Below are positions 35,953-44,460 of a stretch of DNA of 64,000 nt, piece by piece. Position 1 is the first letter of the stretch, and every line of letters starts with the position of its first letter. Position numbers and translations under genes: made by a program. Origin of the DNA: Rhodocyclaceae bacterium (GTDB lineage: Bacteria > Pseudomonadota > Gammaproteobacteria > Burkholderiales > Rhodocyclaceae); assembly GCA_013791905.1 (NCBI GenBank), contig VMSX01000009.1, positions 124,001 to 188,000 on the forward strand, in the 5' to 3' direction. The notes under the pieces are model-generated. The model worked only from the letters and a program-made list of their open reading frames with translations, was not told where the DNA came from and searched no databases.

Positions 35953-37905
35953 ATGAATCTCCTCTTTGAAGAGGATGGCGCCTTCAAGACCGGCACCATC
36001 GTCGCCGACAACGACGCGTCCCTGCAGGTCGACACGGCCAGCGGTAAACGCATCAAGCTGAAAGCAGCCAACGTGCTGCTGCGCTATGCCGCGCCCGCGC
36101 CCACCGAACTGCTGGCGCAAGCCGAAGCGCAGGCGGAGGCGATCGAGACAGAATTCCTGTGGGAGGTCTGCCCGGAAGCCGAGTTCGGCTTCGAGGAACT
36201 GGCACGTGAGTATGTCGGCCATGCGCCGGCTCCCGTCGAAGCCGCCGCCGTGTTGCTGCGGCTGCAGGCTGCGCCGATCTACTTTCACCGCAAGGGCAAG
36301 GGGCGCTTCCGGAAAGCGCCGCCGGAAATATTGCAGGCCGCGCTTGCCGGGCAGGAGAAAAAGCGCCAGCAGGCGCTCGCCATCGGGCGCATGGCGGACG
36401 AACTCAAGGCCGGACAATTGCCGGCGGAGTTTGCGCCGCTGCTCAATCAGCTGCTTTACAAGCCGGATCGTAACCGGCCGGAGACCAAGGCACTGGAAGC
36501 CGCCTGTGCCGAGCTGGGGAAAAGTCCGGAACGCCTGCTGCATAGTTGCGGCGCGTTGCCCGACAGTCACGCCTATCATCTCGGCCGGTTCTTGTTCGAG
36601 CATTTCCCCGCTGGCCATGATGGTGCGGGGGGCACGAATTTCCCTGCCTATGCCGATGCGGTCGATCCGCCCGATCTGCCGTTGGCGGAGGTGCGGGCTT
36701 TTTCCATCGACGACGCGCACACCACCGAGATCGACGATGCCTTTTCGCTCACCGTCAATGCAGACGGCAGCCTGCGCGTCGGCATCCACATCGCCGCGCC
36801 GAGTCTCGGTTTCGGGCCGGATTCCGATCTCGGCCGCATTGCCCGCAGCCGCTTGTCGACGGTGTATATGCCCGGCCGCAAGATCACCATGCTGCCGGAA
36901 GATGTCATCGAGAGCCATACGCTGGATGCTGGGCACAATGTGCCGGCGCTGTCGCTCTACCTCGATGTCGCGTCCGATTTGCGCGTGCTCGGTCATGAGA
37001 CAAAGATCGAGTGTGTGCCAGTGGTCGCCAACCTGCGCCACCACGACATCGAGCCGGTGTTCAACACCGAAACACTGGCGACCGGCCTGCCGGACTTTCC
37101 TTTCCGTGACGAGCTCAAGTGCCTGTGGGAACTCGCCACCGTGCTCGAAGCCGCACGGGGACAAGGAAGCCAGTCGCCCGCCAAGCAGAATCGCAAGGAC
37201 TACAGTTTCGTCGTTGACTGGGATGCCGAAACATCCCAGGGCCGCGGTCGGGTCAGCATCGAGGAGCGCCCGCGCGGCAGTCCGCTCGACACCCTGGTCG
37301 CCGAACTGATGATTGTCGCCAATGCCACCTGGGGGGCGCTGTTGCGCGATGCCCGCATCCCGGCACTGTATCGCGCCCAGACGGCGGGCAAAGCGCGCAT
37401 GACCACGGTGGCCACCCCGCACGAAGGGTTGGGCGTCGATTGCTACGCCTGGTCAACCTCGCCGCTGCGCCGCTTTGCCGATCTAGCCAACCAGTGGCAA
37501 CTCATCTCGCACTTGCGCGGCGAGCCGCCGGCCTACCCGCCGAAGTCGGCTGATCTCATGGCGGCGCTGCGCGATTTCGAACTGACCTACGCGAGCTATG
37601 CCGAATTCCAGCGCGGCATGGAACGTTATTGGTGCCTGCGCTGGCTGGCGCAGGAGAACGTCACCACTGTCGACGCACAGGTGTTGAAGGAAAACATCGT
37701 GCGTCTCGACCATCTGCCGCTAGTGTTGAAAGCCAGCGGCATGCCGACGCTCGAACGCGGTGTGCGGGTGCGGCTGGCGGTCTCCGAGATCGACCTGCTG
37801 GTGGCCGAGGCAAAGGCGACATTCACTGAATTGATTGAATTGCCGGGTCCGGATAGCGTTGATGCAGGCTTAACCGACAACGGAGCGGATGCCGACGGGG
37901 AGTAA
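35953..37905 (+). CDS. RNB domain ribonuclease (RNase II/R-like)
   Basis: A 650-residue exoribonuclease of the RNase II superfamily. The catalytic RNB domain starts near residue 245 with FSIDDAHTTEIDDAFS, carrying the metal-binding Asp cluster. It continues with GIHIAAPS, RLSTVYMPGRKITMLPED and the C-terminal YAWSTSPLRRFADLANQWQL signature. The N-terminal region lacks a clear cold-shock pair, and the C-terminal S1 domain is short or divergent, as in the betaproteobacterial VacB-like proteins. A 3'-to-5' RNA-degrading role in the cytoplasm is likely. tonB-like, NYN, aroE and mtgA genes follow closely. Confidence 0.9.
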   Translation: MNLLFEEDGAFKTGTIVADNDASLQVDTASGKRIKLKAANVLLRYAAPAPTELLAQAEAQAEAIETEFLWEVCPEAEFGFEELAREYVGHAPAPVEAAAVLLRLQAAPIYFHRKGKGRFRKAPPEILQAALAGQEKKRQQALAIGRMADELKAGQLPAEFAPLLNQLLYKPDRNRPETKALEAACAELGKSPERLLHSCGALPDSHAYHLGRFLFEHFPAGHDGAGGTNFPAYADAVDPPDLPLAEVRAFSIDDAHTTEIDDAFSLTVNADGSLRVGIHIAAPSLGFGPDSDLGRIARSRLSTVYMPGRKITMLPEDVIESHTLDAGHNVPALSLYLDVASDLRVLGHETKIECVPVVANLRHHDIEPVFNTETLATGLPDFPFRDELKCLWELATVLEAARGQGSQSPAKQNRKDYSFVVDWDAETSQGRGRVSIEERPRGSPLDTLVAELMIVANATWGALLRDARIPALYRAQTAGKARMTTVATPHEGLGVDCYAWSTSPLRRFADLANQWQLISHLRGEPPAYPPKSADLMAALRDFELTYASYAEFQRGMERYWCLRWLAQENVTTVDAQVLKENIVRLDHLPLVLKASGMPTLERGVRVRLAVSEIDLLVAEAKATFTELIELPGPDSVDAGLTDNGADADGE

Positions 37906-37914
37906 AATTCCCCG

Positions 37915-38805
37915 ATGTTCGCCTTCCTCAGATGGCCCGCCCCGCTGGCGGCGATGGATCCACCGCAGCGCAGCCTGACGCTGGCCTTGGGCGTGTCGTT
38001 GTTTCTGCACGCGATCCTGCTGTCGATCCACTTCAAGTTGCCAGAGGCGCTGGACCGCGTGCGCGAACAGGCGCTCGATGTCATCCTCGTCAATGCCAAG
38101 CATGCCGCCAAGCCGACCCAGGCGCAGGCCAAGGCGCAGGCCAACCTGGACGGTGGCGGCAATACTGATGAACCGCGGCGCGCCAAGACGCCCCTGCCGC
38201 CCACCAAGCAGGAACAGTCCGGCGATGATCTGGCCAGCGCACAGGCGCGCGTCGTGCAGATGGAGGCGCAGCAACGCGAACTGCTTACCCAGACCCAATC
38301 CACGCGCACCGCCAAGGTCGATGCCGATCGCATCCCGCCGAAACCGCAGCCGGAACAGGAAATCTCCGGCCGCGACCTCGCCACCCGCGCGCTGGCACTG
38401 GCCCGGCTGGAAGGAGAAATCGCCCGCAATATCGAGGAATACAACCAGCGCCCCAAACGGCGCTTTCTTGGCGCACGCGTCACGGAATACCGTTTCGCCC
38501 AGTACGTCGAGGACTGGCGCCAGAAGGTCGAGCGCGTCGGCAACCTCAACTACCCCGACTCCGCCAAGGGCAAACTCTACGGCAGCCTGGTGCTGACCGT
38601 GGCAATCAAGAAGGACGGTGAACTGGAGCGCGTCGAGATCAACCGCTCCTCCGGCCACAAGGTGCTGGACGAGGCGGCGCGGCGCATCGTGCGCCTGGCG
38701 GCGCCCTATGCCGATTTTCCCGAAGCCGTGCGCCGCGACACCGATATCATCGAAATCACCCGCACCTGGTCATTCACTGGCGCCGATCAGTTGCGCGCCG
38801 ATTAA
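37915..38805 (+). CDS. Energy transducer TonB-family protein
   Basis: A 296-residue protein with an N-terminal membrane helix (LTLALGVSLFLHAILLSIHF, about 19-38). A charged, Ala/Gln-rich periplasmic spacer with coiled-coil character follows (about 60-200). The C-terminal TonB domain (GSLVLTVAIKKDGELERVEI, SSGHKVLDEAARRIVRLA) would contact TonB-box peptides of outer-membrane receptors. The usual long Pro-rich stretch is reduced. No exbB/exbD or receptor gene is near, so it would rely on unlinked partners; alternatively it is a TolA-like linker. It lies 10 bases after the RNB gene. Confidence 0.85.
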   Translation: MFAFLRWPAPLAAMDPPQRSLTLALGVSLFLHAILLSIHFKLPEALDRVREQALDVILVNAKHAAKPTQAQAKAQANLDGGGNTDEPRRAKTPLPPTKQEQSGDDLASAQARVVQMEAQQRELLTQTQSTRTAKVDADRIPPKPQPEQEISGRDLATRALALARLEGEIARNIEEYNQRPKRRFLGARVTEYRFAQYVEDWRQKVERVGNLNYPDSAKGKLYGSLVLTVAIKKDGELERVEINRSSGHKVLDEAARRIVRLAAPYADFPEAVRRDTDIIEITRTWSFTGADQLRAD

Positions 38806-38835
38806 CTCGATGTGCCCACCTAAAGGGAAACTCCC

Positions 38836-40017
38836 ATGACCACCCAATCTGCCGATGCTGTCAGCATGGCCCTGTTCTGCGATTTCGAAAACATCGCGCT
38901 CGGCGTGCGCGACGCCCAGTATGAAAAGTTCGACATCAAACCGGTGCTGGAACGACTGCTGCTCAAGGGCAGCATCGTCGTCAAGAAGGCTTATTGCGAC
39001 TGGGATCGCTACAAGGCTTTCAAGGCCCCGATGCACGAGGCGAACTTCGAACTGATCGAAATTCCGCATGTGCGCCAGTCCGGCAAGAACTCCGCCGACA
39101 TCCGCATGGTGGTCGATGCGCTCGACCTCTGTTACACCAAGGCGCATGTCAATACCTTCGTCATCATCAGCGGCGACTCGGATTTCTCGCCGCTGGTTTC
39201 CAAGTTGCGCGAAAACAACAAACGCGTGATCGGCGTCGGCGTCAAGCAATCGACCTCCGACCTGCTGATTGCCAACTGCGACGAATTCATCTACGTCGAT
39301 GATCTGGTGCGCCGCCGCCAGCGCGAGGTGGCCGACAAGCAGAACCGCCGCCCGCCCAATGTTGTCGATCCGCAGCAACAGGAAGCGCGGCGCCTCAAGG
39401 GTCTCGACATGGCGGCCGCCACGCTCGAAGCCCTGCTCGAGGATCGCGACGACGACGAGCGGGTCTGGGCCTCGGTGCTCAAAGAAGCCATCAAGCGCCG
39501 CAACCCCGGCTTCAACGAAACCTATTTTGGCTACAAGACCTTTGGCGCCATGCTCGAAGATGCCGACAAGCGCGGCCTGCTCGAATTCGGCCGCGACGAG
39601 CGTTCGAGCGCCTATGCCAAGCGCCGGGTTTCCGGCGCAGCGCCGCATATTCTTGAAGAGGGGGCCGCTGACGCCGTAGCGCCAGCGCCGACTTTTGCCG
39701 AAACGACCGTGATTGCCGAACCGGTGGAGCCGGCCGCCAGCGCCGAAGCCGCTCCGGCGGCGGAGGTGAATCGGCGGCGGCGTGGTCGGGGTCGCAAGCC
39801 GCAACCCGAGAGCATGCAGGCGCTTAACGGCAATGTGCCTGCGCCGACAGTTATTCCCGATGCGGAGCAGCCGGCAACACCACCCGCTGCCGCACCGCAG
39901 GCGGATGCCACGCAAGCCAAGCCCCCAAAGTCCCCACGCCCCAGGCAGCCGCGCGCCCAGACACCCCGCAAGCCGCGCACCAGCAAACCAAAAAAGACGC
40001 CAAGCGGGGAGTCGTAA
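38836..40017 (+). CDS. NYN domain protein with OST-HTH/LOTUS module
   Basis: A 393-residue protein. The N-terminal NYN (LabA-like, PIN-fold) domain has the acidic nuclease residues in [26 protein letters not shown] and [17 protein letters not shown], so a metal-dependent RNase is likely. Residues about 195-265 ([38 protein letters not shown]) match the OST-HTH/LOTUS RNA-binding module. The C-terminus is Pro/Ala-rich and basic ([12 protein letters not shown]) and includes an antisense element A (AVAPAPTF). RNA processing or decay is inferred. It lies between tonB-like and aroE with close spacing. Confidence 0.88.
   Translation: MTTQSADAVSMALFCDFENIALGVRDAQYEKFDIKPVLERLLLKGSIVVKKAYCDWDRYKAFKAPMHEANFELIEIPHVRQSGKNSADIRMVVDALDLCYTKAHVNTFVIISGDSDFSPLVSKLRENNKRVIGVGVKQSTSDLLIANCDEFIYVDDLVRRRQREVADKQNRRPPNVVDPQQQEARRLKGLDMAAATLEALLEDRDDDERVWASVLKEAIKRRNPGFNETYFGYKTFGAMLEDADKRGLLEFGRDERSSAYAKRRVSGAAPHILEEGAADAVAPAPTFAETTVIAEPVEPAASAEAAPAAEVNRRRRGRGRKPQPESMQALNGNVPAPTVIPDAEQPATPPAAAPQADATQAKPPKSPRPRQPRAQTPRKPRTSKPKKTPSGES
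39672..39695 (-). repeat. Element A, short form, antisense in NYN gene tail
   Basis: A 24-bp copy on the minus strand. The gene reads AVAPAPTF in its disordered C-terminal region. Confidence 0.7.
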
Positions 40018-40021
40018 GACC

Positions 40022-40834
40022 ATGACTGACCGTTACGCTGTCTTTGGCAACCCCATTTCGCACAGCAAGTCGCCACGCATTCATGCCCTGTTTGCTGCCC
40101 AGACCCGGCAGAACATCAGCTACGAAGCCTTGCTGGCCCCCCTTGACGGATTTGCTGCGGCAGTCGAAGCCTTTGCCAGCAGTGGCGGCAAAGGCGCCAA
40201 TGTCACCGTGCCGTTCAAGGAGGAGGCCTTTCGGCTGGCAACCAGCCTCACGCCGCGCGCCCAAGCCGCCGGTGCGGTCAATACCTTGAGCTTTGCCGAG
40301 GGTGTGATCAGCGGCGATAATACCGATGGTGCCGGTCTGGTGCGTGACCTCAAGGCCAACCTGGGTTGTGACATCCAGGGCAAGCACATCCTGCTGCTGG
40401 GCGCGGGCGGTGCAGCGCGTGGCGTGATTCTGCCCTTGTCGCAAGAACAACCGGCCGCGCTGACCATTGCCAATCGCACCGAGGAGAGAGCCTTTCGACT
40501 GGCGCTCGAATTTGCCGGCAGGACCGACGTTCTACCCGAGGCCTGCAGCTTTGCCCAGCTCGCCGGCCGGGAATTCGACCTGGTCATCAATGCCACCTCG
40601 ACCGGCCTGTCCGCTACCGAGTTGCCGCTGCCGCCGCACCTGTTCGCCCCCCGCGGTCTGGCTTACGAAATGGTCTATGGCCAGCAAACCCCCTTCATGC
40701 AGCAGGCCCGGGCAGCGGGTTGCCGGGTTGCCGACGGTCTGGGCATGCTGGTCGAGCAGGCGGCGGAGGCCTTTTTCGGCTGGCGTGGCGTGCGTCCGGC
40801 CACCGGACCAGTACTGGTGGCGCTAAAGGGATGA
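40022..40834 (+). CDS. aroE: Shikimate dehydrogenase
   Basis: A 270-residue NADP-dependent enzyme reducing 3-dehydroshikimate to shikimate in aromatic amino acid synthesis. It has [18 protein letters not shown] at the N-terminus (substrate site) and [11 protein letters not shown] with the catalytic Lys near 66. [13 protein letters not shown] follows, then the NADP loop [10 protein letters not shown] and the basic NRTEERA. ATG at 40022 lies 5 bases after the NYN stop. Its stop overlaps the mtgA start (ATGA), a pairing common in betaproteobacteria. Confidence 0.96.
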   Translation: MTDRYAVFGNPISHSKSPRIHALFAAQTRQNISYEALLAPLDGFAAAVEAFASSGGKGANVTVPFKEEAFRLATSLTPRAQAAGAVNTLSFAEGVISGDNTDGAGLVRDLKANLGCDIQGKHILLLGAGGAARGVILPLSQEQPAALTIANRTEERAFRLALEFAGRTDVLPEACSFAQLAGREFDLVINATSTGLSATELPLPPHLFAPRGLAYEMVYGQQTPFMQQARAAGCRVADGLGMLVEQAAEAFFGWRGVRPATGPVLVALKG

Positions 40835-41526
40835 GGCCCGCGCCGCGCTGGCTGAAGCAATTACTGGCGTTCGTTTTTCTTGGCCTGCTGCTGTGGCAGG
40901 GCTGGTATCTGGGCTGGGTAGTCTGGTGGCGCTATGTTGACCCCGGTCAGACCAGTTTCATGGTGATGCGCCTCGATGCGCTGCGCGAGAAGAGTCCCAA
41001 GGCCAAGCTCCAACAGCGTTGGGTGCCGTACGGAAAAATATCGGTGCAGTTGAAGCGCGCCGTGGTGGCGGCGGAAGACGACAAGTTCATCGTGCACGAA
41101 GGCTTTGATTGGGAAGGCATCCAGAAGGCCCTCGAAAAAAACCAGAGGAAGGGCAAGGTGGTGGCCGGCGGCTCGACCATCAGTCAGCAGCTTGCCAAGA
41201 ACCTGTTCCTGTCCTCGGACAAGACGCCCTGGCGCAAGGCGCAGGAAGCGATCATCACCGTCTGGCTCGAATTGCTGTGGGACAAGCGGCGCATCCTTGA
41301 GGTCTATCTCAACGTGGTCGAATGGGGCGACGGCATATTCGGCGCCGAAGCCGCCGCCAGTCACTATTTTGGCAACAGCGCCAGCCAGTTGTCAGCCGTG
41401 CAGGCGGCGCGCCTGGCGGTGATGTTGCCGGCGCCGCGCCGCTTCGAGAAGAACCCGAATTCAGAATATCTCAATCAGCGCACGCAACTGATCTTGGCCC
41501 GCATGCATTACTCCGCAGTGCCCTGA
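40831..41526 (+). CDS. mtgA: Monofunctional biosynthetic peptidoglycan transglycosylase
   Basis: A glycosyltransferase family 51 protein of about 231 residues that polymerises lipid II into glycan strands. A single N-terminal membrane anchor ([23 protein letters not shown]) is followed by the GT51 motifs [18 protein letters not shown] (catalytic Glu), [27 protein letters not shown] and [14 protein letters not shown]. No transpeptidase domain is present. It is coupled to aroE by a 4-base overlap. A GGGCCATCCGG/CCGGATGGCCC hairpin follows at 41560-41593. Confidence 0.96.
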   Translation: MRPAPRWLKQLLAFVFLGLLLWQGWYLGWVVWWRYVDPGQTSFMVMRLDALREKSPKAKLQQRWVPYGKISVQLKRAVVAAEDDKFIVHEGFDWEGIQKALEKNQRKGKVVAGGSTISQQLAKNLFLSSDKTPWRKAQEAIITVWLELLWDKRRILEVYLNVVEWGDGIFGAEAAASHYFGNSASQLSAVQAARLAVMLPAPRRFEKNPNSEYLNQRTQLILARMHYSAVP

Positions 41527-41559
41527 GCGCTGCATCCTGACAGGCTTCGCCAAAAGGAA

Positions 41560-41593
41560 GGGCCATCCGGTCCTTGCGGTTGCCGGATGGCCC
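41560..41593. terminator. Hairpin between convergent mtgA and napC
   Basis: A perfect 11-bp stem GGGCCATCCGG/CCGGATGGCCC with a 12-base loop lies between the convergent mtgA and napC ends. There is no T-run, so intrinsic termination is only possible. Confidence 0.45.
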
Positions 41594-41610
41594 TGGTGAG
41601 CGGACGAGAG

Positions 41611-42300
41611 TTACTTGCCCGGCGCCGACCTCAATGCGCCAAATGAGGAGGCGTCCAGACCGGTCTTGCCGTCTGCAGCCGCTGCTGTTGTGGCAGTCTT
41701 CGCGGGGATGGCCCCCGCATCCATAACCGCCCCTTCCTTGCCAATGCCGATGGACTGATCGACCGGTGGCATGTTGTGCGCGATACCCTTGTGGCAGTCG
41801 ATGCAGGTCTTGCCTTGCTGCCAGCCGAGCTGGTGCGTGCTGGAAGCGCGCCGCCCCTGCTCTGCGTAATCCATGTAGTCAAAGTGGTGGCAATTGCGGC
41901 ACTCCTGGGAATCGTTTTTCTTCATCCGGTTCCATTCGTTCTGTGCCAGCACCGCACGCTTGGCATTGAACTTCTCCGGCGTGCTGATGGTGCCGAGAAT
42001 CTTGTGGAACACCTCATTCGATGCCTGGATCTTGCGCACGATTTTCGGCCCCCATTCCTTCGGCACATGGCAGTCGGGGCAGGTCGCCCGCACGCCGGTG
42101 CGGTTGGAATAGTGAATGGTGTTGCGGTATTCCTGATAGACGTTCTTCTCCATCTCGTGGCAGGAAATACAGAATGCCTCGGTGTTGGTCAATTCCAGGA
42201 CGGTGTTGAAGCCGCCCCAGAACATGATGCCGACGACAAAGGCGATGCCAAAGCCGCTGAAGGCCAGCGCCTTGATTTTGCTGAAAGCTGATCCGATCAT
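41611..42300 (-). CDS. napC: NapC/NirT-type tetrahaem cytochrome c
   Basis: A membrane-anchored quinol dehydrogenase of about 229 residues that passes electrons to NapB and NapA. An N-terminal helix (ALAFSGFGIAFVVGIMFWGG) is followed by four CxxCH haem sites: CISCH, CPDCH, CRNCH and CIDCH. The second lies in GVRATCPDCHVPKEW. The C-terminal tail (about 40 residues, Ala-rich) is longer than usual. ATG at 42300 is chosen because it starts at the anchor; upstream codons overlap napB. It is the last gene of napFDAGHBC and the only intact napC in the window. Confidence 0.95.
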   Translation of the reverse strand: MIGSAFSKIKALAFSGFGIAFVVGIMFWGGFNTVLELTNTEAFCISCHEMEKNVYQEYRNTIHYSNRTGVRATCPDCHVPKEWGPKIVRKIQASNEVFHKILGTISTPEKFNAKRAVLAQNEWNRMKKNDSQECRNCHHFDYMDYAEQGRRASSTHQLGWQQGKTCIDCHKGIAHNMPPVDQSIGIGKEGAVMDAGAIPAKTATTAAAADGKTGLDASSFGALRSAPGK

Positions 42301-42310
42301 GGCTGGGCCC

Positions 42311-42757
42311 TCACTGCAGGCCGACGCCGGGCCGGAAGGTGTTGCCCACCAGCGGCTGGGCATCTGCCTGCGACACATGGCATTGGGTGCAGAAGTAACG
42401 CAGTGGCGAGATGTTTGACAGCTCCACGCCGTCGCGCGTCTTGAAGTGCGTTACCGAGACCTTGGTTGCGCCGCTTTCACGGGTCTTGGCCCAGCTGTGG
42501 CAGTCCATGCATTTATTGAAGTTCATGGTTATCTGGTAATCGCGGATCGTGTGCGGAATCAGCGGTGGTTGCTGCACAAAGTCGCGTGGCAGCGGTTTCG
42601 CGTCCTTGATCTGCCGGTACATGTCGGCCTCAGGAGTCTGTGAGATCGGCGTGTCGCCACGCAAAGACTGGACCCTCACCGGGGCATCGGCGGCATAAGC
42701 AGCGGCGGCGCCCAGAATTGCCACCAGCGTCAGGCTACGCAAAATTTTCTTGATCAT
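42311..42757 (-). CDS. napB: Periplasmic dihaem cytochrome c NapB
   Basis: A protein of about 148 residues, the small electron-transfer subunit of periplasmic nitrate reductase. A cleavable signal (LTLVAILGAAAAYA) is followed by RGDTPISQTPEADMYRQ and PPLIPHTI. The two haem-binding motifs are CMDCH and CTQCH. The start at 42757 has GGAGGACAAC immediately upstream and overlaps the napH stop by 4 bases. Confidence 0.95.
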   Translation of the reverse strand: MIKKILRSLTLVAILGAAAAYAADAPVRVQSLRGDTPISQTPEADMYRQIKDAKPLPRDFVQQPPLIPHTIRDYQITMNFNKCMDCHSWAKTRESGATKVSVTHFKTRDGVELSNISPLRYFCTQCHVSQADAQPLVGNTFRPGVGLQ

Positions 42758-43644
42758 GATGTTGTCCTCCGATGAGTCGAAGCAGAAAAGCGGGTCGTGA
42801 AACGGAATACGTCGAGCGCACAAACTTCGATACAGCGACCGCAGTTGGTGCATTCGGGGTCTTTGATGAGGGGTGAGCCGTCGCCCTTGAGGGCGGGGCG
42901 GATCACCTGTGGTTCCGGACACACGGTGAAACAATCCATGCAATCGTCACAGGCAGCGCGCTTGGCTGCGGAGACGCGTGGCACGGCCGTGCGATTGAGC
43001 AGCGCGTAGGTGGCGCCCATCGGGCAGAGGTGCCCGCACCAGCCACGGCTGGCCACCAGCAGGTCGTAGAGAAAAATCCCCAGCACCACCAGCCAGCCGA
43101 AGCCCATGCCGAAGATCAGGCCGCGGTGGAGCATCGATACCGGATTGACGAACTCCCAGACCATATTACCGGTCACGAATGCGGTAACGAGCAAGCTACC
43201 CAGCAACCAGTAACGCGTCGAGGCAGCCGGCGCGCGACCACCCTTGATGCCCAGCTTGCGCCGCAACGCGGCAGCGGCGTCGGTAATCGGGTTGACCGGG
43301 CAGACCCAGGAACAGAACACGCGCCCGCCGACCAGGAGATAGAAGGCAACGACAATCGCGACACCAATCAGCGCATCCTGGTAAGGCATGTAGCCGGCAG
43401 CCCAAGACTGCATGATCAGCAGCGGGTCGGTCAGCGGCAGTACGCCTAGTGTCATCGAGGAGGACAGGTTGCCCGTGACGATCCAGATGCCGAACCAGGG
43501 GCCGAGCAGGAACAGGCCAAGAATTCCGGCCTGCGACATGCGCCGCAACAGCAACCACTTGCCCCAGCGCAGCCGGGCGAAGAAAGTCGGCGCTGGTACG
43601 ACGGCGTCAGTCGTGTTGCCGGGGGCGGCGCTGGCCTTTTCCAT
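42754..43644 (-). CDS. napH: Quinol dehydrogenase membrane component NapH
   Basis: A ferredoxin-type membrane protein of about 296 residues that works with NapG to move electrons from quinol towards NapA. Four helices, two CxxxCP motifs (FCSWVCPVNP, WCGHLCPMGA), and two C-terminal 4Fe-4S clusters (CDDCMDCFTVCP, CTNCGRCIEVCA) are seen. An ATG 12 bases upstream (43656) is an alternative start; 43644 overlaps the napG stop. The cytoplasmic N-terminus contains VVPAPTF from an antisense element A copy, just before the conserved LRWGKWLLLRR. Confidence 0.94.
   Translation of the reverse strand: MEKASAAPGNTTDAVVPAPTFFARLRWGKWLLLRRMSQAGILGLFLLGPWFGIWIVTGNLSSSMTLGVLPLTDPLLIMQSWAAGYMPYQDALIGVAIVVAFYLLVGGRVFCSWVCPVNPITDAAAALRRKLGIKGGRAPAASTRYWLLGSLLVTAFVTGNMVWEFVNPVSMLHRGLIFGMGFGWLVVLGIFLYDLLVASRGWCGHLCPMGATYALLNRTAVPRVSAAKRAACDDCMDCFTVCPEPQVIRPALKGDGSPLIKDPECTNCGRCIEVCALDVFRFTTRFSASTHRRTTS
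43583..43606 (+). repeat. Element A, short form, antisense in napH
   Basis: A 24-bp copy; the gene reads AVVPAPTF in its N-terminal tail. The paralogous napH of the second operon lacks it. Confidence 0.78.
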
Positions 43645-44447
43645 CACGGCTTCCATGTCGAATCGAGGGTGGGTTGCGCCGGAGCGGGTGGCGTGCCTTC
43701 CATGCCGCGCACCGGCAACTGGATTTGTTCGCCGATCAGCGAACCGCCATGCGCGGCCTTCTCTTCCCAACTCTTGCGATAGTGGTCGGGGAGACTGCCC
43801 TTGGCGAGCTTGATCGGATAAATCTTGATCGCGGCTTCCGGCAGCACACAAGCCCGTTCGCACTTGCCGCAGCCCGTGCAATGTTCCGAGTGCACGGTCG
43901 GCAGCAACAGCGCGTGACGGTCCGAGCGTGGGTTGTGCAGATTTTCCAGCGTAATCGCCTTGTCGATGACCGGGCAGACGCGGTAGCAGACATCGCAACG
44001 CAGGCCGAGGAAATTGAGGCAATTCTCCTGATCCACCAGTGCTGCCAGACCCATGCGCGCCTTGCCGATATCCTTGAGCGAACGGTCCAGTGCGCCTGAC
44101 GGGCAGGCCGCGACACAGGGAATGTCCTCGCACATCTCGCACGGCTTGTCGCGTGCCGTGAAGTAGGGCGTGCCCGTCGCCACCGGCGTGCCGGGCGAGG
44201 CAAGCTTCAACATGTCGTAGGGGCAGCCATGCACGCACAGCCCGCAACGCAGGCAGGCGGCCAAAAACGCATCCTCCACCAGCGCCCCCGGCGGGCGCAG
44301 CGCCTGCGCCGGCAGGGCGGATGCCTGCCGCGCATAGAGCCCCAGGCCCAGCGAGAACAGGCACGCGCCCCCCGCCACTCCGGCCACCTTTGACAAGGTG
44401 GCGAGAAATTGGCGGCGCGATTCCTTTACCGGCGTTGATGCAGCCAT
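43644..44447 (-). CDS. napG: Ferredoxin-type protein NapG
   Basis: A 267-residue periplasmic iron-sulfur protein. A Tat-type signal ([19 protein letters not shown]) precedes four 4Fe-4S motifs: [35 protein letters not shown] (with the preceding Cys in [10 protein letters not shown]) and [11 protein letters not shown]. It pairs with NapH to form the NapGH quinol-oxidising route. It follows napA by 13 bases and is coupled to napH. Confidence 0.95.
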   Translation of the reverse strand: MAASTPVKESRRQFLATLSKVAGVAGGACLFSLGLGLYARQASALPAQALRPPGALVEDAFLAACLRCGLCVHGCPYDMLKLASPGTPVATGTPYFTARDKPCEMCEDIPCVAACPSGALDRSLKDIGKARMGLAALVDQENCLNFLGLRCDVCYRVCPVIDKAITLENLHNPRSDRHALLLPTVHSEHCTGCGKCERACVLPEAAIKIYPIKLAKGSLPDHYRKSWEEKAAHGGSLIGEQIQLPVRGMEGTPPAPAQPTLDSTWKP

Positions 44448-44460
44448 CGTCCATCCGTCA

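Noticed and set aside
35911-37422. A 503-codon open frame antisense to the RNB gene
   Set aside because: No domain or start context; the sense strand has a complete RNB signature and a promoter.
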